Shown here: piece by piece, positions 1 to 9,303 of the stretch
How the letters are laid out: every line of letters starts with the position of its first letter
How positions within the stretch are numbered: the first letter of the stretch is position 1
Assembly: GCA_026417135.1 (NCBI GenBank)
Contig: JAOADV010000011.1
Coordinates: 1 to 64,000 of the forward strand
Direction: 5' to 3'
Origin: Ignavibacteria bacterium
GTDB taxonomy: Bacteria; Bacteroidota; Ignavibacteria; Kapaibacteriales; UBA2268
Length of the DNA: 64,000 bases
The notes under the pieces: model-generated
Database searches by the model: none
Seen by the model: only the letters and a program-made list of their open reading frames with translations
Told to the model about the DNA's origin: nothing
Program-made: the position numbers and the translations under genes

Positions 1-2
1 TT

Positions 3-194
3 GTAGATCTGAATGCAGAGCCAAAGAATCGAGATATAGTTTTGATCTACCTTAATGGTTCTTATTATTTAAAGCGTTTCGAGTGTTGTGATGGTAAAGT
101 TACTTTAGCATCTACTAATTACGCATTTCCTAAAATTGTATTAACAGATACAGACGATTGGTTTATTTTAGGAGTTTATGTAAGAAAACTTTAA
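3..194 (+). CDS. C-terminal end of an S24/LexA-like repressor peptidase (partial)
   Basis: The reading frame is open from the window edge to a TAA at 192-194, giving about 63 residues; the start and the DNA-binding part lie outside. The visible end has the layout of the S24 (LexA/UmuD/phage CI) peptidase domain: an N-R-D-I-V segment, a strand carrying the Y-L-K-R-F motif whose lysine is the family's general base, and a final strand ending W-F-I-L-G-V-Y. The catalytic serine should lie just upstream of the window. These proteins self-cleave when RecA is activated by DNA damage and usually control mobile elements or SOS genes. It sits 15 bases ahead of an integrase start, which favours an element-borne repressor. 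The family call comes from this short segment only, so it is moderately sure. Confidence 0.6.
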   Translation, partial: VDLNAEPKNRDIVLIYLNGSYYLKRFECCDGKVTLASTNYAFPKIVLTDTDDWFILGVYVRKL

Positions 195-208
195 TAACAA
201 AATTAATT

Positions 209-1261
209 ATGCCACGATACGCTCAACCCCGGGATGACCGCTGGGTACATCCAACATATCGAAAAGCATATTGCTTTCGGTATCGCAATGGTATGATTTA
301 TACATCTGTAAATTCAGTAAGAAAAGCAACAGGATTGCTATGGACTCCGAAAAACCGAAAGCTAGCTATGGAGATTTTGGAACAGAGAATACAAGATGAG
401 ATTTTTCAAAATAGAGTTCGTAGTGGAAAAGATATAAAAGACTTGATTGAAAGATTTTTCTTAGACAGGGTATCTAAACTTGCTCCAGCAACACAAATTC
501 GTTATAAGCGTATCTTTCGTTATTTCTTTTACGAAAACTGGTCATTAGATAACATTCAAGAAATACGAATAAAGATATTGGAACGAATAAATTCAATGAC
601 GAGTTATAGCCCTAATTATATTCGTAAAATGCTGGCTGATGTAAAAGGAATTTTCAATTATGCAATAGAATTAGAATGGATGGATAGGAATCCAATAACT
701 AATTCAATGCTGCCTATTGTCAAGAAAAAAGAAGTAAGAGCCGTAACCGAGGCGCATATAGAAAAGTATAAAGAGTATTTTAAAGAAATAGGCAAAGAGC
801 ATATGGCTTTACTTATAGAGTTTGCTTACTTAACAGCTTTGCGGATTCAGGAGATAATTGATTTAAGTTGGGATGATGTAACTGATAGATATTTTATCAT
901 TAAAGGGAAAGGTAGTAGAGATAGAATTTTCCCCCTAAAACCGTTTCCAAGAGTAAAAGAAATTTTGGAAAGATTAAAAACTCTTGGATTTGATAAACCA
1001 GGCGTCTATAGGTACCAACAACTATTACAACGTCATTTAAAAGAAGCGAACAAAAAATTAGCGCAGCAATTACCTGAGATGCATTTTGAAATGGTTACTT
1101 TTCATGTCATAAGAAAAGGTGCAATTAATCGATGGAGGGCGATTGGAATAGAAACTGAGATAAGAAATATGTTATCGGGCCACACCCAGTCGATAGAAAA
1201 AGATTATTATTTAGTTGTTCCAGATGTTTACCTTTTAGAAAATAGGTTAAGCAAAATATAA
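209..1261 (+). CDS. Tyrosine recombinase / phage-type integrase
   Basis: A site-specific recombinase of about 350 residues. The N-terminal part (about 1-70) is basic and arm-binding-like. Residues 72-165 form a SAM-like core-binding domain. The catalytic domain follows with every expected residue: R212 (A-L-R-I-Q-E-I), K234 in the beta-hairpin (K-G-K-G-S-R-D-R), H299-V-I-R302, H325 (L-S-G-H-T) and the nucleophilic tyrosine at 333 or 334. The enzyme should therefore be active. I chose the ATG at 209 because translation from the upstream alternative at 158 would add 17 unlikely residues that overlap the preceding repressor frame. It is followed by tRNA-Ser, whose 3' end faces it, the usual layout for an element inserted in a tRNA gene. 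The family is certain; the exact element type is not. Confidence 0.9.
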   Translation: MPRYAQPRDDRWVHPTYRKAYCFRYRNGMIYTSVNSVRKATGLLWTPKNRKLAMEILEQRIQDEIFQNRVRSGKDIKDLIERFFLDRVSKLAPATQIRYKRIFRYFFYENWSLDNIQEIRIKILERINSMTSYSPNYIRKMLADVKGIFNYAIELEWMDRNPITNSMLPIVKKKEVRAVTEAHIEKYKEYFKEIGKEHMALLIEFAYLTALRIQEIIDLSWDDVTDRYFIIKGKGSRDRIFPLKPFPRVKEILERLKTLGFDKPGVYRYQQLLQRHLKEANKKLAQQLPEMHFEMVTFHVIRKGAINRWRAIGIETEIRNMLSGHTQSIEKDYYLVVPDVYLLENRLSKI

Positions 1262-1273
1262 GCAAAATAAAAC

Positions 1274-1294
1274 CCAAAAAAGGTATATTTTTGG
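1274..1294 (-). terminator. Stem-loop downstream of integrase and tRNA-Ser
   Basis: A perfect 7-bp inverted repeat, CCAAAAA at 1274-1280 and TTTTTGG at 1288-1294, with a 7-base loop. Read on the minus strand the stem is followed by a T-rich stretch, so it could end transcription of tRNA-Ser, which runs this way. It also lies 12 bases past the integrase stop. The stem is AT-rich, so the call is weak. Confidence 0.35.
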
Positions 1295-1346
1295 AACGAA
1301 AACATTGTGTAAGTGCTTGTAAATTAAGACAGAACAGAATCTATTG

Positions 1347-1428
1347 CGGTGGGTGAGGGACTCGAACCCCCACAGGCTTTCGCCCGGCGGTTTTCAAGAC
1401 CGCTGCAATACCATTATGCGAACCCACC
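1347..1428 (-). tRNA. tRNA-Ser(UGA)
   Basis: Read on the minus strand, the acceptor stem is GGTGGGT pairing with ACCCACC, the anticodon stem GCGGT/ACCGC encloses loop CTTGAAA (anticodon TGA, serine), and there is a long variable arm and a TTCGAGT T-loop with a 5-bp stem containing one G-U pair. The discriminator is G and CCA is not encoded. The long variable arm agrees with a class II tRNA. Its 3' end points at the integrase, making it the probable attachment site of the element on the left. Confidence 0.95.
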
Positions 1429-1498
1429 TCGAAGTTCAAAATTACGAAAAATTTTTAAATAAATTTTTCTATTTGTGAATGCACGCCGGACCCCAATA

Positions 1499-2290
1499 TC
1501 ATAGTTCAAGTGTTAAACCATCGTAAGAAAGATAAACTCCTTCGGGTAAAAGCTTGGAACATTCGGAGTGTTTAACTTGGTGAGCTAAATGTATAAGATA
1601 AGTTCGTTTTGCTTTGATTCTTTGTGCAACACTAATTGCTTCTTCGATTGTAAAATGGCTCGAATGTTTTTCGTATCGAAGTGCGTCGAGAAGCAATATT
1701 TCGAGGTCGCACAAAAGCCGAAGTGTTTCGTCGGGTATATTATTTGTATCGGTGCAGTAAGCTAAATTTTCAATCCGAAATCCAAGCACTTCTAATGTTC
1801 CGTGATGGAGTTTAAGAGGGTCGAATTTGATATCGCCTATTGTAAATGGTTCGATGTCGATAAAATTTACATCGAGAAGGGGTAATCCGCCTCCACTTCG
1901 TTCTGGTTCTTCGAAAATATAGAAGAAAGTTTTCTTTATTCGTTCGAACGTTTTTTTATCGAGGAAAATTTTCATAGGCATTTTGGTTGTGTAATTGAAG
2001 GCTCTTATGTCGTCGAGCCCACCAATATGGTCGAAATGGCCGTGTGTGAAAACAATTGCATCGAGTTTATCGACATTATGTTGTAACATTTGCTGTCGAA
2101 AATCTGGAGATGCATCTATTACTACCGTTGTATTTGGCGATTGAACAAGCAAGGAGGTTCGAAGTCGCTTGTCGCGTGGGTCGTTGGAAAGACAAGTTGG
2201 ACACTTACACGAAATTGTTGGAACACCAGTCGAAGTCCCGCTACCTAAAACAACAAACTTTAACTTGCGATTATATATGTCGCTCTGCAT
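1499..2290 (-). CDS. MBL-fold metallo-hydrolase, PhnP-like
   Basis: A 263-residue metallo-beta-lactamase-fold hydrolase. It opens with the [11 protein letters not shown] motif typical of the PhnP/YycJ-like branch, then a C-x-C-P-x-C cluster (about 28-33), then the metal motif T-H-G-H-F-D-H (about 82-88) that binds two metal ions. Another histidine near 163 and D-T at about 180 fit the remaining ligands. PhnP itself opens cyclic ribose phosphodiesters in phosphonate breakdown, but nothing else of that pathway is visible. The start overlaps the end of lipA by 20 bases, so the two are probably translated together. The fold is certain; the substrate is unknown. Confidence 0.8.
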   Translation of the reverse strand: MQSDIYNRKLKFVVLGSGTSTGVPTISCKCPTCLSNDPRDKRLRTSLLVQSPNTTVVIDASPDFRQQMLQHNVDKLDAIVFTHGHFDHIGGLDDIRAFNYTTKMPMKIFLDKKTFERIKKTFFYIFEEPERSGGGLPLLDVNFIDIEPFTIGDIKFDPLKLHHGTLEVLGFRIENLAYCTDTNNIPDETLRLLCDLEILLLDALRYEKHSSHFTIEEAISVAQRIKAKRTYLIHLAHQVKHSECSKLLPEGVYLSYDGLTLEL

Positions 2291-3152
2291 GGTACGAGCT
2301 ACGCACTAAGGGTCCGGATTCGATGTGGCGGAAGCCCAAATCTATTCCAATTAGCCGAAGTTTGTTAAATTCCTCGGGTGTTACGTATCTATCGATTGGC
2401 AAATGATTTGGGGTGGGTTGTAGGTATTGCCCTATTGTAAAAATATCAACCCCGACTTTTCGTGCGTCTTGCATAACTTCGATGATTTCTTCGAAAGTTT
2501 CGCCAATTCCAACCATAATACCAGTTTTGGTAATGTAGCCTACTTTTTTTGCGTAAGAAAGAACATCGAGCGACCGCTGATATTTTGCTTGGGGGCGGAC
2601 AAGTTTATATAAACGGGGGACAGTCTCGAGGTTATGGCTCAAAACGTCTGGTTTAGCGTCGAGTACTTTTTGAATACATTCGGTATCACCTTTGAAATCG
2701 GGGATAAGAACTTCGACCGAAGCGTTAGGATTAAGTCTTTTTACTTCTGATATTGTTTTAGCCCAAATTGTAGAACCTTGGTCGGGTAGCTCATCTCGGT
2801 TTACAGATGTAATTACAACGTGATTAATTCCCATTTGTTGGACAGCAATAGCAACTTTGAGAGGTTCTTCGGGGTCGACTGGGTTAGGTCTGCCAGTTTT
2901 TATGGCACAGAAACCGCACGAACGAGTACAAATATCCCCAAGAATAAGGAAAGTAGCCGTTCGGTTTCCCCAGCATTCTGCAATGTTTGGACATCGCGCT
3001 TCTTCGCAGACTGTGTGAAGTGTTTTCGAACGCATCATTGAACGAAGCAAGGAATAGTTTTCGCCGCCCGGTGCTCTAACTTTTAGCCACGATGGTCTTC
3101 TTTGCGAAGGTTGAACGGCACCGTTTTGATTTTGAGTTTCGTTTCGCCGCAT
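2271..3152 (-). CDS. lipA: Lipoyl synthase
   Basis: Radical SAM enzyme that inserts two sulfurs into protein-bound octanoyl groups to make lipoyl cofactors. The auxiliary-cluster cysteines lie in [12 protein letters not shown], and the radical SAM cluster is C-T-R-S-C-G-F-C. The C-terminus carries the family's [13 protein letters not shown] chose the ATG at 3152: it lies two bases beyond the rpoD stop, whereas the upstream ATG at 3185 would overlap rpoD by 31 bases and add 11 residues unlike the family. It forms a run with rpoD upstream and the MBL hydrolase downstream. A LipM/LplA-type ligase that could supply its substrate lies 40 kb away (43045-43794). Confidence 0.95.
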   Translation of the reverse strand: MRRNETQNQNGAVQPSQRRPSWLKVRAPGGENYSLLRSMMRSKTLHTVCEEARCPNIAECWGNRTATFLILGDICTRSCGFCAIKTGRPNPVDPEEPLKVAIAVQQMGINHVVITSVNRDELPDQGSTIWAKTISEVKRLNPNASVEVLIPDFKGDTECIQKVLDAKPDVLSHNLETVPRLYKLVRPQAKYQRSLDVLSYAKKVGYITKTGIMVGIGETFEEIIEVMQDARKVGVDIFTIGQYLQPTPNHLPIDRYVTPEEFNKLRLIGIDLGFRHIESGPLVRSSYHAERHI

Positions 3153-3154
3153 TA

Positions 3155-4018
3155 TTAACCTAAGTAAGCTTTTAAAGCTTGGCATCGAGTAGTTTGACGC
3201 AATCGTCGAATTGCTTTTTCTTTGATTTGCCGTACACGCTCCCGAGTTAAATTGAATTTCTCTCCAATCTCGTCCAATGTCAAAGGGGTTGTATCGTTGA
3301 GACCGAAAAACAAACGGATAACATCGGCTTCCCGGTCGGGCAATGTTTTGAGTAAATTATTTATTTCAGTGCGTAAAGATTCTTGTATTAGTTGATGGTC
3401 TGGCGAAGGTTGCTGTTCGTTTGGTATAACATCGAGCAATCGATTGTCTTCGCCTTGAACAAATGGAGCATCGACGGAAAGATGACGTCCAGCAATTTTA
3501 ATGGTTTCGGCAATATCACTAACGGACATATCGAGCTGTTCAGCAAGTTCACTTGTTGTGGGTTCCCGTTCGTACTTTTGTTCCAATTCACTAAATTTTT
3601 TTCCAATTTTGTTAAGAGCACCAACTCGATTTAATGGTAACCGAACAATACGCGACTGCTCGGCAAGTGCTTGAAGGATTGATTGACGAATCCACCAAAC
3701 AGCATAAGAAATAAACTTAAAGCCTTTGGTTTCGTCGAATCGACGAGCTGCTTTGATTAGCCCAAGATTTCCTTCATTAATTAAATCTCCAAGTGTCAAG
3801 CCTTGGTTTTGATACTGTTTTGCAACAGAAACAACAAAACGTAAATTTGAGCGAACTAATCTTTCGAGAGCTCTTTGCCCTTCGGATCCGCCTTTTTTAA
3901 TTTTTTTTGCAAGCTCAACTTCTTCATCGGGAGATAAAAGTTCGTACTTCCCAATTTCTTGTAAATACTTATCAAGAGACTGACTTTCTCGGTTCGTATA
4001 TTGTTTAGTTATTCTCAT
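3155..4018 (-). CDS. rpoD: Primary sigma factor RpoD/SigA, short type
   Basis: Housekeeping sigma-70 factor of 287 residues that directs RNA polymerase to promoters. It lacks region 1.1 and begins almost directly with region 1.2 (about 10-45). Region 2 follows with [10 protein letters not shown] and the -10-binding A-V-W-W-I-R-Q-S helix. Region 3 covers about 125-205, and region 4 holds the helix-turn-helix [13 protein letters not shown]. This short build is the standard primary sigma of Bacteroidota and relatives, whose promoters carry a TAnnTTTG -7 box; such boxes appear in this window. lipA follows immediately. Confidence 0.95.
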   Translation of the reverse strand: MRITKQYTNRESQSLDKYLQEIGKYELLSPDEEVELAKKIKKGGSEGQRALERLVRSNLRFVVSVAKQYQNQGLTLGDLINEGNLGLIKAARRFDETKGFKFISYAVWWIRQSILQALAEQSRIVRLPLNRVGALNKIGKKFSELEQKYEREPTTSELAEQLDMSVSDIAETIKIAGRHLSVDAPFVQGEDNRLLDVIPNEQQPSPDHQLIQESLRTEINNLLKTLPDREADVIRLFFGLNDTTPLTLDEIGEKFNLTRERVRQIKEKAIRRLRQTTRCQALKAYLG

Positions 4019-4097
4019 AGAAACCAGATATATTTTACATAACGCAAAATTTAACGAAACAAATGTTTAAATATTTTATTAAACGATTATTTACAAT

Positions 4098-5837
4098 TCA
4101 ATTTGGGCTTAATATATTCTTGTATTCTTGGATGTTTTCAAGTAGCTCCAAAGCTTTTTTGTAATATGTGTCCTTTTGAAGAAGGTGAAATCTAAAATCG
4201 TAAAGGTTCATTTTCCTTCGCAGAATTTCTTCGTTAATTAAGTTTAGTACTTCTTTACGATATTCCAACACGTATTTTTCGGTAGGAACGGCAATTTCTT
4301 TTGCGAGCTTTTCGAACTTTTCGATAACCCACTTCTTTTCCTTGAATTTGTTCAAATCCTTAACCAATGTATCGACTATTAATTCAGCTGGAGACTTAAA
4401 GAAAAAGTTCTTTTCTTTTAAAAATTTAGTAAAGTCTTTGAGTAAAAATTTTTCATCTTTTAGTTTGGGATTATTCAAACCGAGTGTATTTTCTAATCGT
4501 AGAACATAAAGCAAAATAATCTGAGAATTGCGTAGATGGGAAAGAAAATTGAGAGAGTCGTCTTTTTGAATTAAAATATCTGGCTGGATACCATCGGAAA
4601 CTTTGAATACTCGACCATTTTTGGTGAAAAAAACACTATCGGTAATGAATGTTTTGAAAAGTTGGTCGCTTGTTCGGGACCGAAAACGAATTTTATGAAT
4701 ACATCTTCCCGAAGGGGTAAAATATTTTGATGTTGTAATTTTCAAATAAGAATCGAAAGGTAAAGGTGCAATTGATTGTACTATTCCCTTTCCAAAAGTT
4801 GCTTCGCCAAGAACAACGCCACGGTCGTTGTCTTGAACAGCCCCAGCAACGATTTCGCTTGCACTTGCTGAACCGCGATTGACAAGGATAATCAACGGAG
4901 TTGCAGTATCGATTGAATTAAAAACTGCTCGATATTCTTTATTTTGGTAAAAATTATTACTTTTTAAGGAAACTATTAGGCTCCCGGGTGGTAGCAAAGT
5001 TTCGCATAGACTGATTCCAGATTCGAGAGTTCCGCCGGGATTGTCTCGTAAATCTATTATTATGCCCTTTCGCCGTTCCAAATTTTGGGTAGCGAAACCT
5101 TTTAGAATTTTTGCAAACTCCGAAACCATCTCGGAGGAAAAGTAATTAATTTTTACATACAACACTTTCCCGTCTTTAAAGTCAATTTCACGCTGAAGTT
5201 CAATCATTGGAAGTTCAATTTCCCTTCTGCGAGTATTTACTATCACGATTGTATCGATACCTTCGCGCTGAATATAGACTTTTATTTTCGACCCCGGCTC
5301 CCCAGAAGTGTAGAATCTTAAAGTATCGAGGTTAGGTGGTAATCGTACGGAATCGATTTGAATAATTCTATCGCCTAATTTTAACTTTTTTTCTTCCATA
5401 GCAATAGAATCGACAAAATCGACAACCACAATTGAAGAGTCGACAATCGAAGTAACGATGCCCAGCCCGACGTAGCTTCGTTGGTTTACAACTTCATTTA
5501 GCTCTTTTTCGGTGCGATAGAAAACAGTGTAGGGGTCGAGTTCCTTTGTAATACCTTTTATTGCATCTTCAATCAAAGATTCTGGGTCGAGTGGTATTAC
5601 GTAATTTTTGATTAACTCTCTGAAAGCTGAACCAAAGATTTCGAAACCTTTAAATATCTTGAAATATAAATAGTCGGTAGAATCAACTTCGCTTGAGGTT
5701 TGATTTTTAAGATAATTATATATTTCAAGCCATTCTTCTTCTATCAAAGAAGAGTCTGGTTCACTCTCTTTGTTTTGACAAATAATTCCTTCGGACAAAA
5801 AAAGGATAAAAAGAAGAACGACAAGAATTTTTTTCAT
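4098..5837 (-). CDS. C-terminal processing peptidase (S41 family)
   Basis: Envelope serine protease of the tail-specific (CtpA/Prc) family, 579 residues. A signal peptide (about 1-20) is followed by an N-terminal helical part, a PDZ domain (about 125-205) that binds the C-termini of substrates, and the S41 core. The catalytic pair is visible: Ser327 in S-A-S-E-I and Lys350 in F-G-K-G-I-V-Q. The tail from about 430 to the end is charged and helical. It starts on the base after the glyS stop, so both are probably on one transcript. The cysteine near residue 20 does not sit in a lipobox (Ile at -1), so I do not call it a lipoprotein. Confidence 0.92.
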   Translation of the reverse strand: MKKILVVLLFILFLSEGIICQNKESEPDSSLIEEEWLEIYNYLKNQTSSEVDSTDYLYFKIFKGFEIFGSAFRELIKNYVIPLDPESLIEDAIKGITKELDPYTVFYRTEKELNEVVNQRSYVGLGIVTSIVDSSIVVVDFVDSIAMEEKKLKLGDRIIQIDSVRLPPNLDTLRFYTSGEPGSKIKVYIQREGIDTIVIVNTRRREIELPMIELQREIDFKDGKVLYVKINYFSSEMVSEFAKILKGFATQNLERRKGIIIDLRDNPGGTLESGISLCETLLPPGSLIVSLKSNNFYQNKEYRAVFNSIDTATPLIILVNRGSASASEIVAGAVQDNDRGVVLGEATFGKGIVQSIAPLPFDSYLKITTSKYFTPSGRCIHKIRFRSRTSDQLFKTFITDSVFFTKNGRVFKVSDGIQPDILIQKDDSLNFLSHLRNSQIILLYVLRLENTLGLNNPKLKDEKFLLKDFTKFLKEKNFFFKSPAELIVDTLVKDLNKFKEKKWVIEKFEKLAKEIAVPTEKYVLEYRKEVLNLINEEILRRKMNLYDFRFHLLQKDTYYKKALELLENIQEYKNILSPN

Positions 5838-7259
5838 TTATAAACTCAATTTGTCTTTCAAAAATTGTATTATCTGCGACGCATCGATGCGAACTTGTTC
5901 CATCGAGTCACGGTCGCGAATTGTAACAGTACTGTTTTGTAGAGTTTCGCCATCGACAGTTACGCAGTATGGTGTTCCAATTTCATCTTGCCGTCGATAC
6001 CGTCTTCCAATTGCTCCAGAATCGTCGTACATTGCTTTGAAATGCCTTTGAACATCTGAGTAAATCTTTTGAGCAAACTCTGGCATACCATCTTTATTGA
6101 CAAGTGGAAATGTTGCCACTTTTATAGGTGCAAGATTGGGATTCAACCGAAGAACAACTCTTCGCTCGAGAGTTCCTTTTTCGGAAGGAACATCCTCTTC
6201 GTCGTAAGAATTGCAAAGAATAGCCATAAGAGTTCTTGTAACTCCACCACTTGTTTCTACAACATAAGGAATAAATTTTTCGTTCGTATTTGGGTCGAAA
6301 TATTCCAATCTTTTACCGCTAAACTCTTGATGGTTCCGCAAATCGTAATCAGTTCGAGAATGTATTCCTTCGATTTCCCCCCATCCAAAAGGAAAAAGAA
6401 ATTCGATATCGACAGCACGGCTTGCATAATGAGCTAACTTTTCGTGTTCTTTGAATCGAAGTTTTTCTTTCGAAAAACCGATATCGACAAACCACTGGAA
6501 ACGCTCGTTCAACCAGTATTCAAACCATTCATCTTCTGTTCCCGGTCGGACGAAGTACTGCATTTCCATTTGTTCAAATTCTCGAGTTCGAAATAGGAAG
6601 TTTTTTGTATTTATTTCATTTCGAAAAGCTTTTCCTATTTGAGCTATACCGAAAGGTATTTTCTGTCTCGAAGAATCGAGCACATTTTTGAAGTTGACGT
6701 AGATTCCTTGGGCTGTTTCGGGCCGCAAATAAACTACACTGGCATCGTCTTCGACCGGACCGATAAATGTTTTGAACATAAGATTGAAATTCCGTACTTC
6801 CGTCCACTCAGTTGTTCCGCTGACTGGGTCTGGAATTTTGTAATCTATAATGATTTGATAGAAATCGGCAGGAGTTTTTGCGTTGGAAAGCCTAAGCTCT
6901 ATTTCGCGAGCAAGTTCAAATTTTTCTTTTTTTTGCATTCTTTCAATAAACTCTTCGATAAGATTGTCTGCTCGATATCTTGCCTTGCTTACCTTGTTGT
7001 CAATCATAGGGTCTGTGAATTGTGAAATATGTCCGCTTGCTTCCCAAGTTCGAGGATGCATTAATATCGAAGCATCCAATCCTTCGATATCGTCTCTGTA
7101 GGTCATCGCGCGCCACCAAAGTTCCTTCAAATTCCTTAGCAGCTCAACCCCTAATGGTCCGAAATCCCAACAACCATTTAAGCCTCCGTAAATCTCGGAA
7201 GACTGAAAAATTATTCCTCTACGTTTAGCGAGCGAGATTATCGTTTCGAGTTTTAACAT
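5838..7259 (-). CDS. glyS: Glycine--tRNA ligase (homodimeric type)
   Basis: Class II aminoacyl-tRNA synthetase that charges tRNA-Gly, 473 residues, the single-chain dimeric form rather than the alpha2-beta2 form. The family's N-terminal block F-x-S-S-E-I-Y-G-G-L-x-G-x-W-D-F-G-P-L-G is present. Motif 2 is F-R-N-E-I, motif 3 lies in the stretch with the E-T-S-G-G-V-T-R-T-L arginine, and an anticodon-binding domain starts near 375. A TAnnTTTG -7 box lies 22 nt upstream of its ATG. The S41 protease gene follows with no spacing. Confidence 0.95.
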   Translation of the reverse strand: MLKLETIISLAKRRGIIFQSSEIYGGLNGCWDFGPLGVELLRNLKELWWRAMTYRDDIEGLDASILMHPRTWEASGHISQFTDPMIDNKVSKARYRADNLIEEFIERMQKKEKFELAREIELRLSNAKTPADFYQIIIDYKIPDPVSGTTEWTEVRNFNLMFKTFIGPVEDDASVVYLRPETAQGIYVNFKNVLDSSRQKIPFGIAQIGKAFRNEINTKNFLFRTREFEQMEMQYFVRPGTEDEWFEYWLNERFQWFVDIGFSKEKLRFKEHEKLAHYASRAVDIEFLFPFGWGEIEGIHSRTDYDLRNHQEFSGKRLEYFDPNTNEKFIPYVVETSGGVTRTLMAILCNSYDEEDVPSEKGTLERRVVLRLNPNLAPIKVATFPLVNKDGMPEFAQKIYSDVQRHFKAMYDDSGAIGRRYRRQDEIGTPYCVTVDGETLQNSTVTIRDRDSMEQVRIDASQIIQFLKDKLSL

Positions 7260-7611
7260 TTTTTAAAAAAATTATAAACTACAAAATTACATAAAACGGA
7301 ACAATTGAATTTCTTTTGTGTGTTTTGTTAAAACTACATTCTTTCCTTTGTTCGTGAAGTTTTTAGCAATGAATTTAATTTTACTACGGGAAAATCCAAA
7401 ATTATTTGGAAATTTGTTTTTTCTAACCAATACATTTTCAAGTAAAAACCTTCGTGCGATTCAAAAAAGTAAAATAATTTGTAACATTTTATTTAATTAA
7501 GCATTAATTTATTTGCGTTCAAATGTCGATAAAATTTTTTTACCAAAAATGTGGAATTAGATTTGCAAAGTTATTTTTTAGTATGAAAAAATTTAATTTG
7601 GGGTGAATTTT
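7260..7611. other. Divergent intergenic region, about 350 bases
   Basis: AT-rich spacer between glyS (minus) and the beta-helix gene (plus). It holds the candidate glyS promoter at 7282-7289 and a purine-rich ribosome site GGGGTGA ending 5 bases before the ATG at 7612. A 60-codon open frame at 7318-7500 has no ribosome site and low-complexity composition; I do not regard it as a gene. Confidence 0.6.
7282..7289 (-). promoter_or_regulatory. Candidate -7 box of glyS promoter
   Basis: TAATTTTG on the minus strand, matching the TAnnTTTG -7 element known for Bacteroidota primary sigma factors, 22 nt upstream of the glyS start. I see no convincing TTTG -33 element at the standard spacing, so confidence is limited. 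Confidence 0.4.
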
Positions 7612-9120
7612 ATGTGTCTTTTCTTTTTTATTGCACTTTTCAATATTTTTTCATCCCTCCTTTTAATAGCCCAAGTTCATATCGGTCCGGGGCATAAGTT
7701 TTCGAATATCCAAGAAGCTGCACCATTTATTAAACCTGGGGATACGGTCTACTTACATACTGGTATTTACCGTGGTTACAATTATATTTGGGGTTTAAAA
7801 GGTAGAGCTAATTCTTGGATAACCATTCGACCCTTTGGAGAAGAGCAACCAATAATACGAGGCCAATGGCAGTTTTCGGCTTTGGAATTTGTAAGATTTG
7901 AAAATTTAACATTTCAAGGCGACAAAACAGATACGATTGGCCCTTTTTTGAACATAGATAATGGCGGAAATTGTGAGAATCAATCCCGATACATTATTAT
8001 ATCTAATTGTTTCTTTGGTGGGAACCGTAGTGGAAACACTTTGAAGTTCGGTGGAGTCGATAACTTCGAGATTGTTAATTGTACTTTCAAAGAGCAAGGC
8101 GATGGCAACGCTGGTCTCGCTTTAAATGTTTGCCACAACGGATTGGTTCGCAATAACATTTTCGAGAACATCAAGGGTAGAGCAATTCAGACAAAATTAG
8201 GAACAAGAAATGTTAAAATAGAACGGAATTTGTTTCTCAATTGTGGAACTTTAGATGCCGTTTTACGAATTGGAGAAGCTGGCGATACAAAATTTCATTG
8301 TCCAGAAGATAAGTGGACGGCAAGAGAAATTTTCGTTCACTCAAACATCATAGTAGGCGGACGCTCTGCTTTTTCCTTCGGTCAAGCCCAAAATTGTGAA
8401 ATTGTTAATAATACAATAATTAATCCTCAACAGTTTGTTTTTCGTGTTCTTGCCGAGCAACCAACCTTTGTTTGCGATTCAAATCGTATCATTAATAATA
8501 TTTTTTACCTTGTCAATACGCGTTACTTCAATGGTTCGCCTAATCCTAAATTGAATAATGTGGATTATTCCTCTTTTGTTGTTTCGAATAATCTTTTTTA
8601 TTACACTGCCGACCCAAACTGGTTGCCTAATCCTACTGGGGGACCTTACGATGCTGAAGAACTTGAAGGAATAAAAATATCAAATTCTATACGTGGCGAC
8701 CCTCTTTTCTACGACATTAATAGCTTTAATTTTCGACTTTTACCGGGAAGTCCAGCTATTGGAGCTGGAGTTATCGTTCCAGCCCCAAAATATGATTATT
8801 TTGGTAATCCCTTCAAACAGCCACCTTCTGTCGGAGCAATCGAAGATACGACTATCGCTACCATCGTCGACGAAAGCAAATCCAAAAATGAATTATTGCT
8901 TTATCTCAATTCAAAACAACTTTACCTCGATGGTATAATCAATGAAGCAACAATTTCAATTTGGTCGATTTGCGGTAAAAGATGTTTCCCACAAATTGAC
9001 TATTTTTCTAATGGTACGGCTCGAATTGATTTCGAAAGTTTAGCTTCTGGGATATATTTCCTTTGTATCAACGAAAAAAATTCAATTCAAACATTTAAAG
9101 TTGCAGTTAAAGAAAAATAA
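7612..9120 (+). CDS. Secreted right-handed beta-helix protein with a C-terminal T9SS-like domain
   Basis: About 502 residues. A hydrophobic signal sequence (about 1-20, ending L-L-I-A-Q) is followed by a parallel beta-helix region (about 30-400) rich in asparagine ladders such as I-V-N-N-T-I-I-N and N-N-I-F, as in pectate-lyase-like and NosD-like proteins. The last 75 residues form a small beta domain ending with L-A-S-G-I-Y-F-L, the pattern of T9SS type A sorting domains, though the usual P-N-P is missing. Candidate starts are GTG at 7603 and ATG at 7612; I prefer the ATG because GGGGTGA lies 5 bases ahead. It probably acts outside the cell on a polysaccharide, but no catalytic residues can be assigned. 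Confidence 0.75.
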   Translation: MCLFFFIALFNIFSSLLLIAQVHIGPGHKFSNIQEAAPFIKPGDTVYLHTGIYRGYNYIWGLKGRANSWITIRPFGEEQPIIRGQWQFSALEFVRFENLTFQGDKTDTIGPFLNIDNGGNCENQSRYIIISNCFFGGNRSGNTLKFGGVDNFEIVNCTFKEQGDGNAGLALNVCHNGLVRNNIFENIKGRAIQTKLGTRNVKIERNLFLNCGTLDAVLRIGEAGDTKFHCPEDKWTAREIFVHSNIIVGGRSAFSFGQAQNCEIVNNTIINPQQFVFRVLAEQPTFVCDSNRIINNIFYLVNTRYFNGSPNPKLNNVDYSSFVVSNNLFYYTADPNWLPNPTGGPYDAEELEGIKISNSIRGDPLFYDINSFNFRLLPGSPAIGAGVIVPAPKYDYFGNPFKQPPSVGAIEDTTIATIVDESKSKNELLLYLNSKQLYLDGIINEATISIWSICGKRCFPQIDYFSNGTARIDFESLASGIYFLCINEKNSIQTFKVAVKEK

Positions 9121-9303
9121 CTAATTTTACTTGAAATGTATGAATTTTCCATTGACATTATAGGTGTCGACATTAAAATCATCTTAACTACTTGTTATTT
9201 GCTCATTAAAAGTAACTATTATCAGCAGAATAGTAAATACTATTTTTCGAAATTTCTTAATTTAACCTTATGAAAAAGGAACTTTTGAACAATTGAGGTA
9301 TAT

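Noticed and set aside
2056-2406. 116-codon plus-strand frame across the MBL and lipA genes
   Set aside because: It lies wholly antisense to two well-supported conserved genes and has no ribosome site or family resemblance.
4049-4076. AT-rich hairpin between rpoD and the S41 gene as a terminator
   Set aside because: The inverted repeat is only 6 bp of A/T-rich sequence and is not followed by a T-run on the minus strand.
4098-5837. S41 protease as a lipoprotein
   Set aside because: The cysteine near residue 20 is preceded by isoleucine, which does not fit a lipobox.
7318-7500. 60-codon frame in the glyS/beta-helix spacer
   Set aside because: Low-complexity translation, no ribosome site, and typical of AT-rich spacer.
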